Shown here: positions 1 through 4,600 of the stretch, one piece after another | Numbering within the stretch: the stretch's first letter is position 1 | Layout: each line of letters opens with the position of its first letter | The notes under the pieces: generated by a model | Seen by the model: the letters and a program-made list of their open reading frames with translations, nothing else | Databases searched by the model: none | What the model was told of the DNA's origin: nothing | Made by a program: the position numbers and the translations under genes | Source: Bacillota bacterium | GTDB taxonomy: Bacteria; Bacillota; Clostridia; Oscillospirales; Acutalibacteraceae | Direction of reading: 5' to 3' | Assembly: GCA_023397245.1 (NCBI GenBank) | Contig: JAEWUH010000179.1 | Coordinates: forward strand, 1-5,867 | Length of the DNA: 5,867 nt

Positions 1-7
1 ACAAAAT

Positions 8-66
8 ATCACCCTGTCTGTTAAGATACACAATATGATAATAATCATTTTCACCCGAATTTGCAA
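8..66 (-). promoter_or_regulatory. Promoter and Fur-like operator of a leftward gene beyond the window edge
   Basis: Read on the minus strand, a TTGCAA -35 box (66-61) is followed after exactly 17 bp by a TATTAT -10 box (43-38), placing a transcription start near 31. An SD-like AGGGTGAT (15-8) follows, with a possible TTG start at 4-2, so a leftward gene probably begins at or just past the window edge. Over the -10 box lies the palindrome ATGAT-AATA-ATCAT (35-48). It resembles part of a Fur box (TGATAATnATTATCA): the left half is exact and the right half is degenerate. The promoter spacing is directly visible; repression by a Fur-family protein is inference, and the gene itself cannot be seen. 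Confidence 0.4.
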
Positions 67-115
67 GCTTTTTCCGCTCCGCCCTTATGAAAGGAAAAGA
101 TCCCCAAGATAATAA

Positions 116-142
116 GAAAAAGCCGGAGTATACGCTCCGGCT
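116..142 (-). terminator. Rho-independent terminator of the Usp-like gene
   Basis: The arms AGCCGGAG (121-128) and CTCCGGCT (135-142) form a perfect 8-bp GC-rich stem with a six-base loop. On the minus strand the stem is followed by a TTTTT run (120-116). It begins about 30 bp after the stop codon of the Usp-like gene and points the same way. Confidence 0.85.
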
Positions 143-170
143 ATGTATTCCTGTATATTATTCGAATTGA

Positions 171-608
171 TTAGTGCTGCAGAATCAGCTTTCCCGGTTT
201 GGTGTCGACATTGGACGGGCAGATGTTATAAACGGTTTCGTCCTTCGCCACCATCGAAATCGGCATTTTAGGCAACAGCTCGTGAATGATCTCAATAAAC
301 CCGTTCACCGGCGCTTCCGCCATTCCCGTTACAAGATGAGTCGCCCGGATTTTCTTAACAAAACTCACGGCAACCAATGCCGGGTCGCTGTTAAAATAAA
401 CAGTCATTTCCGCTTTCGCATCCCTTGCCGTCTGCCGCAGATATTCAAGCTCCTCGCAGCTTGTTTCAAATCCCGCGGAAACCGGCTGAACGCTCAGTAC
501 CTGCAAAGAAGCATGATGTTCATCGGCAATTTTTCTTCCCGCCCGAATCAGTCTGTCACAATCGTGCTGCCCGGTAACGCAAACAAGGATTACTGCCTTG
601 TCTCTCAC
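171..608 (-). CDS. Universal stress protein (UspA)-like protein
   Basis: This 145-residue protein has the alternating beta-alpha layout of a single Usp (Rossmann-like) domain. An N-terminal strand, AVILVCVTGQ (5-14), is followed by the C/D-rich turn and helix seen in the Usp domain of KdpD-type proteins (HDCDRLIRAG, 15-24), a second strand LQVLSVQPV (35-43), and a late strand HLVTGMAEAP (91-100). It ends with a helix and PISMVA (116-121), the usual C-terminal Usp strand. The ATP-binding pattern G-2x-G-9x-G-S/T after the 'TG' is not intact, so nucleotide binding is doubtful. The start is GTG at 608, chosen because a strong AAGGAGGT (623-616) sits 7 nt upstream. It is monocistronic: it has its own terminator and lies behind the terminated spoIIQ unit. 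The cellular role cannot be deduced; family members are cytoplasmic stress or signal-binding proteins. Confidence 0.75.
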   Translation of the reverse strand: MRDKAVILVCVTGQHDCDRLIRAGRKIADEHHASLQVLSVQPVSAGFETSCEELEYLRQTARDAKAEMTVYFNSDPALVAVSFVKKIRATHLVTGMAEAPVNGFIEIIHELLPKMPISMVAKDETVYNICPSNVDTKPGKLILQH

Positions 609-675
609 TTCTCTACCTCCTTTTATTTCGTAATTTAATTATAACAAGTTTATGGTAATAGAAGTTGTATAAATC

Positions 676-692
676 ATTAACAATGTGTTAAT
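676..692. repeat. Small palindrome in the Usp-like leader
   Basis: ATTAAC (676-681) and GTTAAT (687-692) form a perfect 6-bp inverted repeat with a 5-nt spacer, inside the predicted leader of the Usp-like gene. Next to it, ACAAATTTTGT (703-713) is a second 11-bp palindrome. They could be operator half-sites for a redox or Crp/Fnr-type regulator, but neither matches a named consensus well and the region is AT-rich, so chance is possible. Confidence 0.3.
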
Positions 693-734
693 TATACAGT
701 CGACAAATTTTGTGATATTTATATAATTTATTTT

Positions 735-763
735 ATTATATCATGGAATCCGTATCAATTCAA
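735..763 (-). promoter_or_regulatory. Probable extended -10 promoter of the Usp-like gene
   Basis: On the minus strand, TTGAAT (763-758) and a perfect TATAAT (740-735) are separated by 17 bp, and the -10 is preceded by TGA, giving the extended TGnTATAAT form. Transcription would start near 728, leaving a leader of about 120 nt before the GTG at 608. A second TATAAT (643-638) closer to the gene would give a 23-nt leader but has no convincing -35 box, so the distal promoter is preferred. Confidence 0.5.
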
Positions 764-858
764 CCGCTAAAAAGTCCCACGCTCTCCCGCCTTCTTTTAC
801 AACGCTGCTGCGTTCCGAAAAAACCTTTCCTATTCGTTGGAAGACAGGCCGGGCGTAC

Positions 859-892
859 AAAAAAAGCCGCAGAACGCCATTGTCCTGCGGCT
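859..892 (-). terminator. Rho-independent terminator of spoIIQ
   Basis: The arms AGCCGCAG (865-872) and CTGCGGCT (885-892) make a perfect 8-bp stem. Read on the minus strand, it is followed by six T (864-859). It lies about 37 bp downstream of the spoIIQ stop codon (930-932), in the right orientation to end that transcript. Confidence 0.88.
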
Positions 893-929
893 GTGGTTTG
901 CCCCTAATCGCTTAGAGTACGGGGGCAGG

Positions 930-1649
930 TTATTTCAGAACGGTCATAGGATCAATAAATTTGCCGTTCTTTTTCATGGACAGATGGAAATGCGCGCTGT
1001 CCGAGCTCTCCAGCGGAGCGGTGCCCACCGTGCCGATCTTATCCCCCTGTTTGACCTTGACGCCCTTTTTTGCTGTTGTCTGGTACAGCCCGCAGTAATA
1101 GGCTTCCACATCGCCGTGGGCTATTACAACCGTATTTCCGTACAGCCCGTCCGCATAAACATTTTTGACCGTACCGTCGGCCACGGCTTTTACGGCCTCA
1201 CCCTGCTTTGCCGCAAAGTCAGTGCCCGTATGGGCGCGCCAGTCTTTCATGGTCTTGGAATAGGCTAAATTTTGACCGCTGTATTTCTGCAGAACACTGC
1301 TGCCCACGGGATAGGAGAAAGTGAGTGCCGGAGCCACGGTTTTTTTCGCCGGAACCGACGCCGCGGTCTTCTTGGGAGCCGCAGAGGATGCCGCCTGGGA
1401 CGAGGGTGCCTCGGATGATACCGCAGCCGGTTCACTGTTAATTACTTTGATACCGCTTACCGCTTCATTCGTCTGTTTTGCCACGGCGCTGCTCGTTGTT
1501 TTTTCATCCGGCGCGGTATAGTTTACCACGCTGTCATAGGTAGTCCATGCGGCCACGCCGATTGCGATCAGGCATACGCCCAGTGCAATATAAAATCCCT
1601 TGGAATTATTTTTTCTTGGTCCGTTATTCAGCAGATGTAAATTATTCAT
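930..1649 (-). CDS. spoIIQ: SpoIIQ-type M23 (LytM-fold) sporulation protein
   Basis: The 239-residue protein has a short basic cytoplasmic N-terminus (1-18), one membrane segment (about 19-35), and an Ala/Ser/Pro/Lys-rich extracytoplasmic linker (about 50-108). A C-terminal LytM/M23 domain follows (about 112-237). Zinc-ligand motifs are present: H140-x3-D144 and H220-F-H222. The stretch YSKTMKDWRAHTGTD resembles what I recall of clostridial SpoIIQ just before the first ligand. SpoIIQ sits in the forespore membrane and pairs with SpoIIIAH across the intermembrane space during engulfment. Clostridial members keep the metal-binding His that the B. subtilis protein has lost, and this one does too, so peptidoglycan endopeptidase activity is possible. 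The ATG at 1649 is preferred over an upstream ATG (1679), because GGAGGT (1662-1657) sits 7 nt before it and the longer start would lie inside the promoter. It appears to be a single-gene unit with a sigma-F-like promoter. The alternative is a generic M23 family peptidase. Confidence 0.8.
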   Translation of the reverse strand: MNNLHLLNNGPRKNNSKGFYIALGVCLIAIGVAAWTTYDSVVNYTAPDEKTTSSAVAKQTNEAVSGIKVINSEPAAVSSEAPSSQAASSAAPKKTAASVPAKKTVAPALTFSYPVGSSVLQKYSGQNLAYSKTMKDWRAHTGTDFAAKQGEAVKAVADGTVKNVYADGLYGNTVVIAHGDVEAYYCGLYQTTAKKGVKVKQGDKIGTVGTAPLESSDSAHFHLSMKKNGKFIDPMTVLK

Positions 1650-1660
1650 TCGTGCCACCT

Positions 1661-1699
1661 CCGAATATATTTTGACCAAATATTTCTGGTTATATTCGG
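1661..1699. repeat. 9-bp perfect inverted repeat bracketing the spoIIQ promoter
   Basis: CCGAATATA (1661-1669) and TATATTCGG (1691-1699) are exact inverted copies separated by 21 bp, with arm centres 30 bp apart (about three helical turns). The arms cover the -35 box on one side and the end of the -10 and part of the Shine-Dalgarno on the other. This geometry would suit an operator for a dimeric or tetrameric repressor, but no regulator is identified. Confidence 0.5.
1668..1697 (-). promoter_or_regulatory. Sigma-F-like promoter of spoIIQ
   Basis: On the minus strand GAATA (1697-1693) is followed after 15 bp by GGTCAAAATA (1677-1668). The latter fits the forespore sigma-F -10 pattern GGnnAnAnTw at every fixed position; the -35 element differs from GywTA at one position. 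SpoIIQ is a known sigma-F target in Bacillus, and forespore expression is expected in Clostridia. Caution: the start would fall near 1661, which places the Shine-Dalgarno almost at the first nucleotide of the mRNA. Confidence 0.5.
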
Positions 1700-1731
1700 C
1701 GGAATCAATTAAATTTTAAAAGAATGCAGGC

Positions 1732-1770
1732 AAAAGAAAAAGAACCCGATCCAAAACGATCAGGTTCTTT
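1732..1770 (-). terminator. Leftward terminator with no assigned gene
   Basis: The arms AGAACC (1741-1746) and GGTTCT (1763-1768) and the inner arms GATC (1748-1751) and GATC (1758-1761) form a 10-bp stem with one C/A mismatch and a six-base loop. On the minus strand it is followed by TTTTCTTTT (1740-1732); on the + strand only TTTC follows, so the leftward reading is better. No gene lies upstream of it on the minus strand, which implies an RNA starting between here and lexA. Confidence 0.65.
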
Positions 1771-1845
1771 CTCATTAGCTTGAGGGGTATATTGAGGAGG
1801 GTAGAACATGAATCAAGGATGGTGCGGCTCCATCTTCTTGATTAC
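1732..1845 (-). ncRNA. Candidate small RNA with C-rich anti-Shine-Dalgarno linker
   Basis: A TATAAT box on the minus strand (1857-1852) would start a transcript near 1845. From 1843 to 1811 the RNA folds into a 12-bp hairpin: arms AATCAAG with CTTGATT and GATGG with CCATC, a 2-nt bulge and a 7-nt loop. A 42-nt linker follows, carrying ACCCTCCTC (1802-1794) and ACCCCTC (1788-1782). The transcript ends in the terminator at 1770-1732, total about 112 nt. C-rich unpaired motifs of this kind are the usual mRNA-targeting parts of Firmicutes small RNAs. The -35 region is poor. The complementary strand could instead encode a 16-residue peptide, so this remains a candidate. Confidence 0.4.
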
Positions 1846-1920
1846 AACCATATTATAGCGGCTTTGCCAAAATCAGTTGTTACACAGCTATGAACTTCTT
1901 ATGAATTTTTGAAAAAGTCC

Positions 1921-1959
1921 AAACATTTGTTTGTATTTTTCTAAATGTTATGTTATAAT
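1921..1959 (+). promoter_or_regulatory. lexA promoter with LexA-box-like palindrome
   Basis: A TTGTAT -35 box (1931-1936) and a TATAAT -10 box (1954-1959) are 17 bp apart, and the -10 carries an upstream TGT, giving the extended form. Immediately upstream and overlapping the -35 by two bases is AAACATTTGTTT (1921-1932). It matches the Firmicutes SOS box GAACnnnnGTTC except at the two outermost bases, as in known AAACnnnnGTTT variants. Binding there would block RNA polymerase and give the expected autoregulation of lexA. Confidence 0.55.
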
Positions 1960-1996
1960 ACATACATGAACCAAAGAAACGGGGAGGACCATCATT

Positions 1997-2581
1997 ATGT
2001 TGACCGAAAGCCAGCAAAAGGTATATGATTATCTGAAATCCAGAACTCAGAACGGGCTTCCGCCGACTGTGCGGGAAATCTGCGCGGCAACCGGCTTAAA
2101 ATCCACATCCAGCGTACACGCACACCTTAAAACTCTGGAGCGGAAGGGCTATATCAGCCGTGACGCCGGGCTGAACCGTGCAATTCATCTTGCCGGAGAG
2201 CAAAATGTAATCCAGGTCCCCATCGTCGGCAGAGTCGCGGCCGGCCAGCCGATTCTGGCCGTGGAGGAAGTGGAGGGCTATGTGCCGTACAGCCTTCCGC
2301 ACGAGGGCAGCGAAGAATACTTTGCCCTGAACGTCCGCGGCGAAAGCATGAAAGACGCCGGCATCCTGAACGGCGATATTGTAGTCATCCGCAAAACGCC
2401 AACCGCGCGCGACGGTGAGATCGTGGTAGCGCTCATTGAGGACGAGGCGACGGTGAAGCGCTTTTACCGAGAAAAGGACCGGATACGCCTGCAGCCGGAA
2501 AACCCGGACTATTCCCCGATTTACACGCGCGATGTATTGATTTTAGGCAAGGTTGTCGCCGTATTCCGCTATTATCAGTGA
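1997..2581 (+). CDS. lexA: LexA repressor, SOS-response transcriptional regulator
   Basis: This 194-residue protein is full length for a Firmicutes LexA. Residues 1-65 are the winged-helix DNA-binding domain, including the recognition region around STSSVHAHLKTLERKGYI. Residues 74-194 form the S24 autoprotease domain. All hallmark residues are present: the A82-G83 self-cleavage site (VAAGQP), catalytic Ser117 in GESMKDAGI, and Lys154 in ATVKRFY. In the family, RecA filaments trigger self-cleavage after DNA damage and release repressed repair genes. The ATG at 1997 is supported by GGGAGG (1982-1987) 9 nt upstream. It is the only + strand gene in the window, is monocistronic, has a SOS-box-like site in its promoter, and ends in a strong terminator 60 bp after the stop. 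Confidence 0.98.
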   Translation: MLTESQQKVYDYLKSRTQNGLPPTVREICAATGLKSTSSVHAHLKTLERKGYISRDAGLNRAIHLAGEQNVIQVPIVGRVAAGQPILAVEEVEGYVPYSLPHEGSEEYFALNVRGESMKDAGILNGDIVVIRKTPTARDGEIVVALIEDEATVKRFYREKDRIRLQPENPDYSPIYTRDVLILGKVVAVFRYYQ

Positions 2582-2640
2582 TACAAAGGTACAGTAAAAT
2601 TATGCTTTTGCAATGCGAAAGCAGTTTCATACAAAAATCA

Positions 2641-2676
2641 AGCCTGAAAGAGCTTCCATGTTCTTTCAGGCTTTTT
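2641..2676. terminator. Bidirectional terminator between lexA and the mtnN operon
   Basis: AGCCTGAAAGA (2641-2651) and TCTTTCAGGCT (2662-2672) form a perfect 11-bp stem with a 10-nt loop. On the + strand it is followed by TTTTT (2672-2676). On the minus strand it is followed by TGATTTTTG (2640-2632). It therefore serves both converging units, lexA and the cyclase-family gene. Confidence 0.9.
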
Positions 2677-2702
2677 CATATCCGTTATAAAATAATCTTT
2701 TT

Positions 2703-3281
2703 TTACTCCTCGATCAAAACAGCGCGCACCGGTGAAGCTTCGGCTCCGCCCAGAAGCAAAGGGAACGCGATCAGCCGGTAACTGCCCGGCTGAATCCCGG
2801 AAAGCTCCAGACCCTCCAGAATGGGGATTTCCTCTCCCAGCAGCTGCTTGTGAACCTGATATGCTTCGTTTTCCATTTCGATGCTCTGGGCGTCCGTCCC
2901 CACCAGCGTAATTCCGGCATCGGAAAGCGCAAAGGCGGCGCTTGGGGCTAGAAAAGCCTTTCCGCCCCCTTTGAAAAGAATCATTTTCTCCGATTTCGGC
3001 AGAATCGCGTCGATATCCGAGCCGGTAATGATACCGCTTGCCTCCACGACGGTGCATCTGCCCGTAAACCGCTCCAAACCAAGTTCGTCGATCGTTTTGC
3101 CATCCTCAATAAAATGGCGCGGCGCGTCCACGTGGGTGGCGCTGTGACAGCCCGTGTAGAATCCGGAAAGATTGCACGTATCGCCCATGTTCATGCGGCG
3201 GATCCGATCACGGTACGGCTGAGGGTCTCCGGGATACGCCGGGGTACCGAACAGTTCCCGTGAGACATCGAAGATTTTCAC
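2703..3281 (-). CDS. Cyclase-family metal-dependent hydrolase (kynurenine formamidase-like fold)
   Basis: This 192-residue protein belongs to the cyclase family (PF04199 type) that includes KynB arylformamidase. The metal-binding signature HxGTHxDxPxH appears as H46-S-A-T-H50-V-D52-A-P54-R-H56; an Ala replaces the usual Gly, but all ligands are kept. The second pair, H144 and E156 in VHKQLLGEEIPILEGL, also matches the family spacing. Members hydrolyse amide or ester bonds using zinc or manganese in the cytoplasm. No kynurenine or tryptophan degradation genes are near, so KynB itself is unlikely and the substrate is unknown. The start is GTG at 3281, chosen because AAGGTG (3292-3287) lies 5 nt upstream. 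The gene starts 12 bp after the mtnN stop, and its ribosome binding site abuts that stop, so the two are very probably co-transcribed with mtnN first. Confidence 0.88.
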   Translation of the reverse strand: MKIFDVSRELFGTPAYPGDPQPYRDRIRRMNMGDTCNLSGFYTGCHSATHVDAPRHFIEDGKTIDELGLERFTGRCTVVEASGIITGSDIDAILPKSEKMILFKGGGKAFLAPSAAFALSDAGITLVGTDAQSIEMENEAYQVHKQLLGEEIPILEGLELSGIQPGSYRLIAFPLLLGGAEASPVRAVLIEE

Positions 3282-3293
3282 GGTATCACCTTC

Positions 3294-3986
3294 TTATTGG
3301 ATATGTGGCAGCAACTTGCGGATCAGTTCCGTTAATTTATGGGCGGAAGCAACCGCAAACGCATTGAAGTCGACGCTGGCCTCCTCATCCGCGTTATCGG
3401 AAATAGAACGGATGACGACAAAGTCGACCTTGTTGATATAGCAGACCTGCGCGATGCTTGCGCCTTCCATCTCGCAGGCGGACGCGCCAAAATCACCGGC
3501 AATCGCCTGAAGCTTCTCCCGGTCACAAATAAACTGATCCCCGGTTGCAATAATTCCGGTATGCACGCCCTGCCCGAATATTTCATCGGATAGGGAGGCA
3601 ACCAGGTCGACCAGCTTTTCGCTGGCCGGAATAGTGATAAGGTTAAGGCCGCTGATAAGGCCCTTTTCATCCCCGATTGCGGAGGTATTCATATCATGCT
3701 GAACCAACCCGCGCGAAATAACGATATCGCCGATACGGATGTTTTCGCCGATTCCGCCGGCAACCCCGACATTAATGAGCGCATCCGGCTGATATTTCAG
3801 AATCATCGTCTGCGCACAGACGGCTGCGGCCACCTTCCCTACGCCGCACTGAGCCACCACGCATTCGACCCCGCTGATTGTTCCGATATGGTAAGTAATA
3901 CCGCTGACAGCTTCAGTTGTTTCGTCGGCCATGATACCGATCAAATCTTCCACTTCCACACGCATCGCGCCGATAATTCCGATCAT
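3294..3986 (-). CDS. mtnN: 5'-methylthioadenosine/S-adenosylhomocysteine nucleosidase
   Basis: This 230-residue protein has the usual length for the family. It cleaves adenine from methylthioadenosine, S-adenosylhomocysteine and 5'-deoxyadenosine, recycling by-products of methylation, polyamine and radical-SAM chemistry in the cytoplasm; the ribosyl-homocysteine product feeds the LuxS/autoinducer-2 route where LuxS exists. Signature elements are all present: the N-terminal IGIIGAM strand, catalytic Glu11 (equivalent to E. coli Glu12), CGVGKVAAA (47-55), NVGVAGGI (72-79), GDQFI (149-153), and ACEMEGA with Glu174. Catalytic Asp197 lies in SISDNAD. The ATG at 3986 has a modest GGGGTG (3997-3992) 5 nt upstream. 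It is the first gene of a two-gene unit with the downstream cyclase-family hydrolase. I see no riboswitch in the short leader. Confidence 0.97.
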   Translation of the reverse strand: MIGIIGAMRVEVEDLIGIMADETTEAVSGITYHIGTISGVECVVAQCGVGKVAAAVCAQTMILKYQPDALINVGVAGGIGENIRIGDIVISRGLVQHDMNTSAIGDEKGLISGLNLITIPASEKLVDLVASLSDEIFGQGVHTGIIATGDQFICDREKLQAIAGDFGASACEMEGASIAQVCYINKVDFVVIRSISDNADEEASVDFNAFAVASAHKLTELIRKLLPHIQ

Positions 3987-4017
3987 ATTAGCACCCCGTA
4001 ACTTTTATTGTAGATAA

Positions 4018-4046
4018 ATTATAATGCAAAAAAGCAGGAAAAGCAA
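4018..4046 (-). promoter_or_regulatory. Promoter of the mtnN operon
   Basis: On the minus strand TTGCTT (4046-4041) and a perfect TATAAT (4023-4018) are separated by 17 bp, placing the transcription start near 4011 with a leader of about 25 nt. The leader is too short for a riboswitch. A TACAAT further downstream (4012-4007) lacks a -35 partner. Confidence 0.55.
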
Positions 4047-4063
4047 ATTTCACGAACAAATAG

Positions 4064-4089
4064 AAAAGGCGGCCTAAGCCGTCCCTTTT
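4064..4089 (-). terminator. Terminator of the PPOX-family gene
   Basis: AAAAGG plus CGGC (4064-4073) pair with GCCG (4078-4081) plus CCTTTT (4084-4089), leaving a four-base loop and a 2-nt bulge. On the minus strand the stem ends in CCTTTTC. It begins directly after the stop codon (4091-4093). The U-run is short, so termination may be partial. Confidence 0.65.
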
Positions 4090-4090
4090 C

Positions 4091-4519
4091 TCATAGCTGT
4101 ACTACCTCTTTTGGATCAAGATTTTTTTCCATTGTCCAAATGGTTGCAACGCCGCCTTTTAATCTATACACTGCGAATTGATTATGAAACTCCTCCACGG
4201 TTATGCTGTCTCTCCAGGGCTTTAAGAATGTACGGGTCGGATGATTGGCTATTTGGTCTTTCAGATTGTTATCCTCAATCAATTCAAGCCTGCCGCTAAT
4301 CCTTATCTGGGCACCGTCGCAGTTAAAGCAGAGCTCAGCCTTATTGTTTGCAGTAAGCTGCTTATATAATTCTCTGCTCTTTCCTGTGTGAAACATAATC
4401 CCGGTTTCGTCTGCTTGATACAAAAGCATTCCTCTTGTTCTTGGCTGGTCACCTTCTACCGTTGCCAGATAAAATACCGGGTCTTTATTGATAGCTGCCA
4501 AAATTTCCTGTTTTGTCAA
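4091..4519 (-). CDS. Pyridoxamine 5'-phosphate oxidase (PPOX)-family FMN-binding-fold protein
   Basis: The protein has 142 residues from the TTG start proposed here. The N-terminal helix (TKQEILAAIN) leads into PVFYLATVEGDQPRTRGM (14-31), the first strands of the split-barrel flavin-binding fold. MLLYQADETGIMFHTGKSRELYKQL (31-55) follows, in which the K-S/R segment is the usual phosphate/FMN contact region. Then come ELCFN and QIRISGRLELIED (71-83). Such short PPOX proteins are cytoplasmic and mostly uncharacterised; some bind FMN, F420 or haem, and this one should not be called a true PdxH. GTG at 4528 would add three residues but has GGAG touching it; TTG at 4519 has GGAGTGA at proper distance and gives the family-like M-T-K-Q-E-I start. 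It lies 81 bp downstream of the AraC-type gene on the same strand and has its own good promoter. Confidence 0.85.
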   Translation of the reverse strand: MTKQEILAAINKDPVFYLATVEGDQPRTRGMLLYQADETGIMFHTGKSRELYKQLTANNKAELCFNCDGAQIRISGRLELIEDNNLKDQIANHPTRTFLKPWRDSITVEEFHNQFAVYRLKGGVATIWTMEKNLDPKEVVQL

Positions 4520-4555
4520 ATTGATCACTCCAAAATTTGAATTTACAGAAAGTTT

Positions 4556-4583
4556 ATCATATTGGAAGTATCAAAAATATCAA
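4556..4583 (-). promoter_or_regulatory. Promoter of the PPOX-family gene
   Basis: On the minus strand TTGATA (4583-4578) and TATGAT (4561-4556) are 16 bp apart, each matching the sigma-A consensus at five of six positions. Transcription would start near 4549, about 30 nt before the start codon. The same stretch carries four TGATA copies (see findings), which could be sites for the neighbouring AraC-type regulator. Confidence 0.55.
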
Positions 4584-4600
4584 TATTTTATCATTTTATT

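Larger units (their letters stand above)
609..929. other. Intergenic region between the Usp-like gene and spoIIQ
   Basis: This is non-coding as far as I can see. From right to left it holds the spoIIQ terminator (859-892), about 95 bp with no recognisable signal (764-858), a sigma-A-type leftward promoter (735-763), and an AT-rich leader containing small palindromes before the Usp-like start. The + strand frame running through part of it (from 837) is the shadow of spoIIQ and its terminator, not a gene. Confidence 0.6.
1650..1996. other. Divergent control region between spoIIQ and lexA
   Basis: This 347-bp stretch has no conventional gene. In order it holds the spoIIQ ribosome binding site, a sigma-F-like promoter inside a 9-bp inverted repeat, and a leftward terminator hairpin. 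Next come a C-rich stretch and a second hairpin (together read as a small RNA), an apparently signal-free segment (1875-1920), and then the lexA promoter, LexA-box-like palindrome and ribosome binding site. Confidence 0.6.

Noticed and set aside
174..638. 154-codon + strand open frame
   Set aside because: It is the exact antisense of the Usp-like gene, which has a strong ribosome binding site and recognisable domain on the minus strand.
665..683. Rex-like site, TTGTTAA then TTATACAA on the minus strand
   Set aside because: The second half-site differs from TTAACAA and the spacing is one base too long, so a Rex operator is not supported.
837..1268. 143-codon + strand open frame
   Set aside because: It runs antisense to spoIIQ and across its terminator, lacks a ribosome binding site, and its protein has no family character; it is a shadow of spoIIQ.
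1808..1858. 16-codon + strand frame with a strong GGAGG (1796-1800) 7 nt before its ATG, encoding a hydrophobic peptide with CGSIFLI
   Set aside because: No + strand promoter is recognisable before it, codons 2-12 lie on a perfect hairpin, and the nearest terminator works better on the minus strand. It remains the main competing explanation for the small RNA call.
2638..3057. 139-codon minus frame overlapping the cyclase-family gene
   Set aside because: It lies in another frame of a well-supported gene, crosses the bidirectional terminator, and shows Arg/Gly-rich shadow composition.
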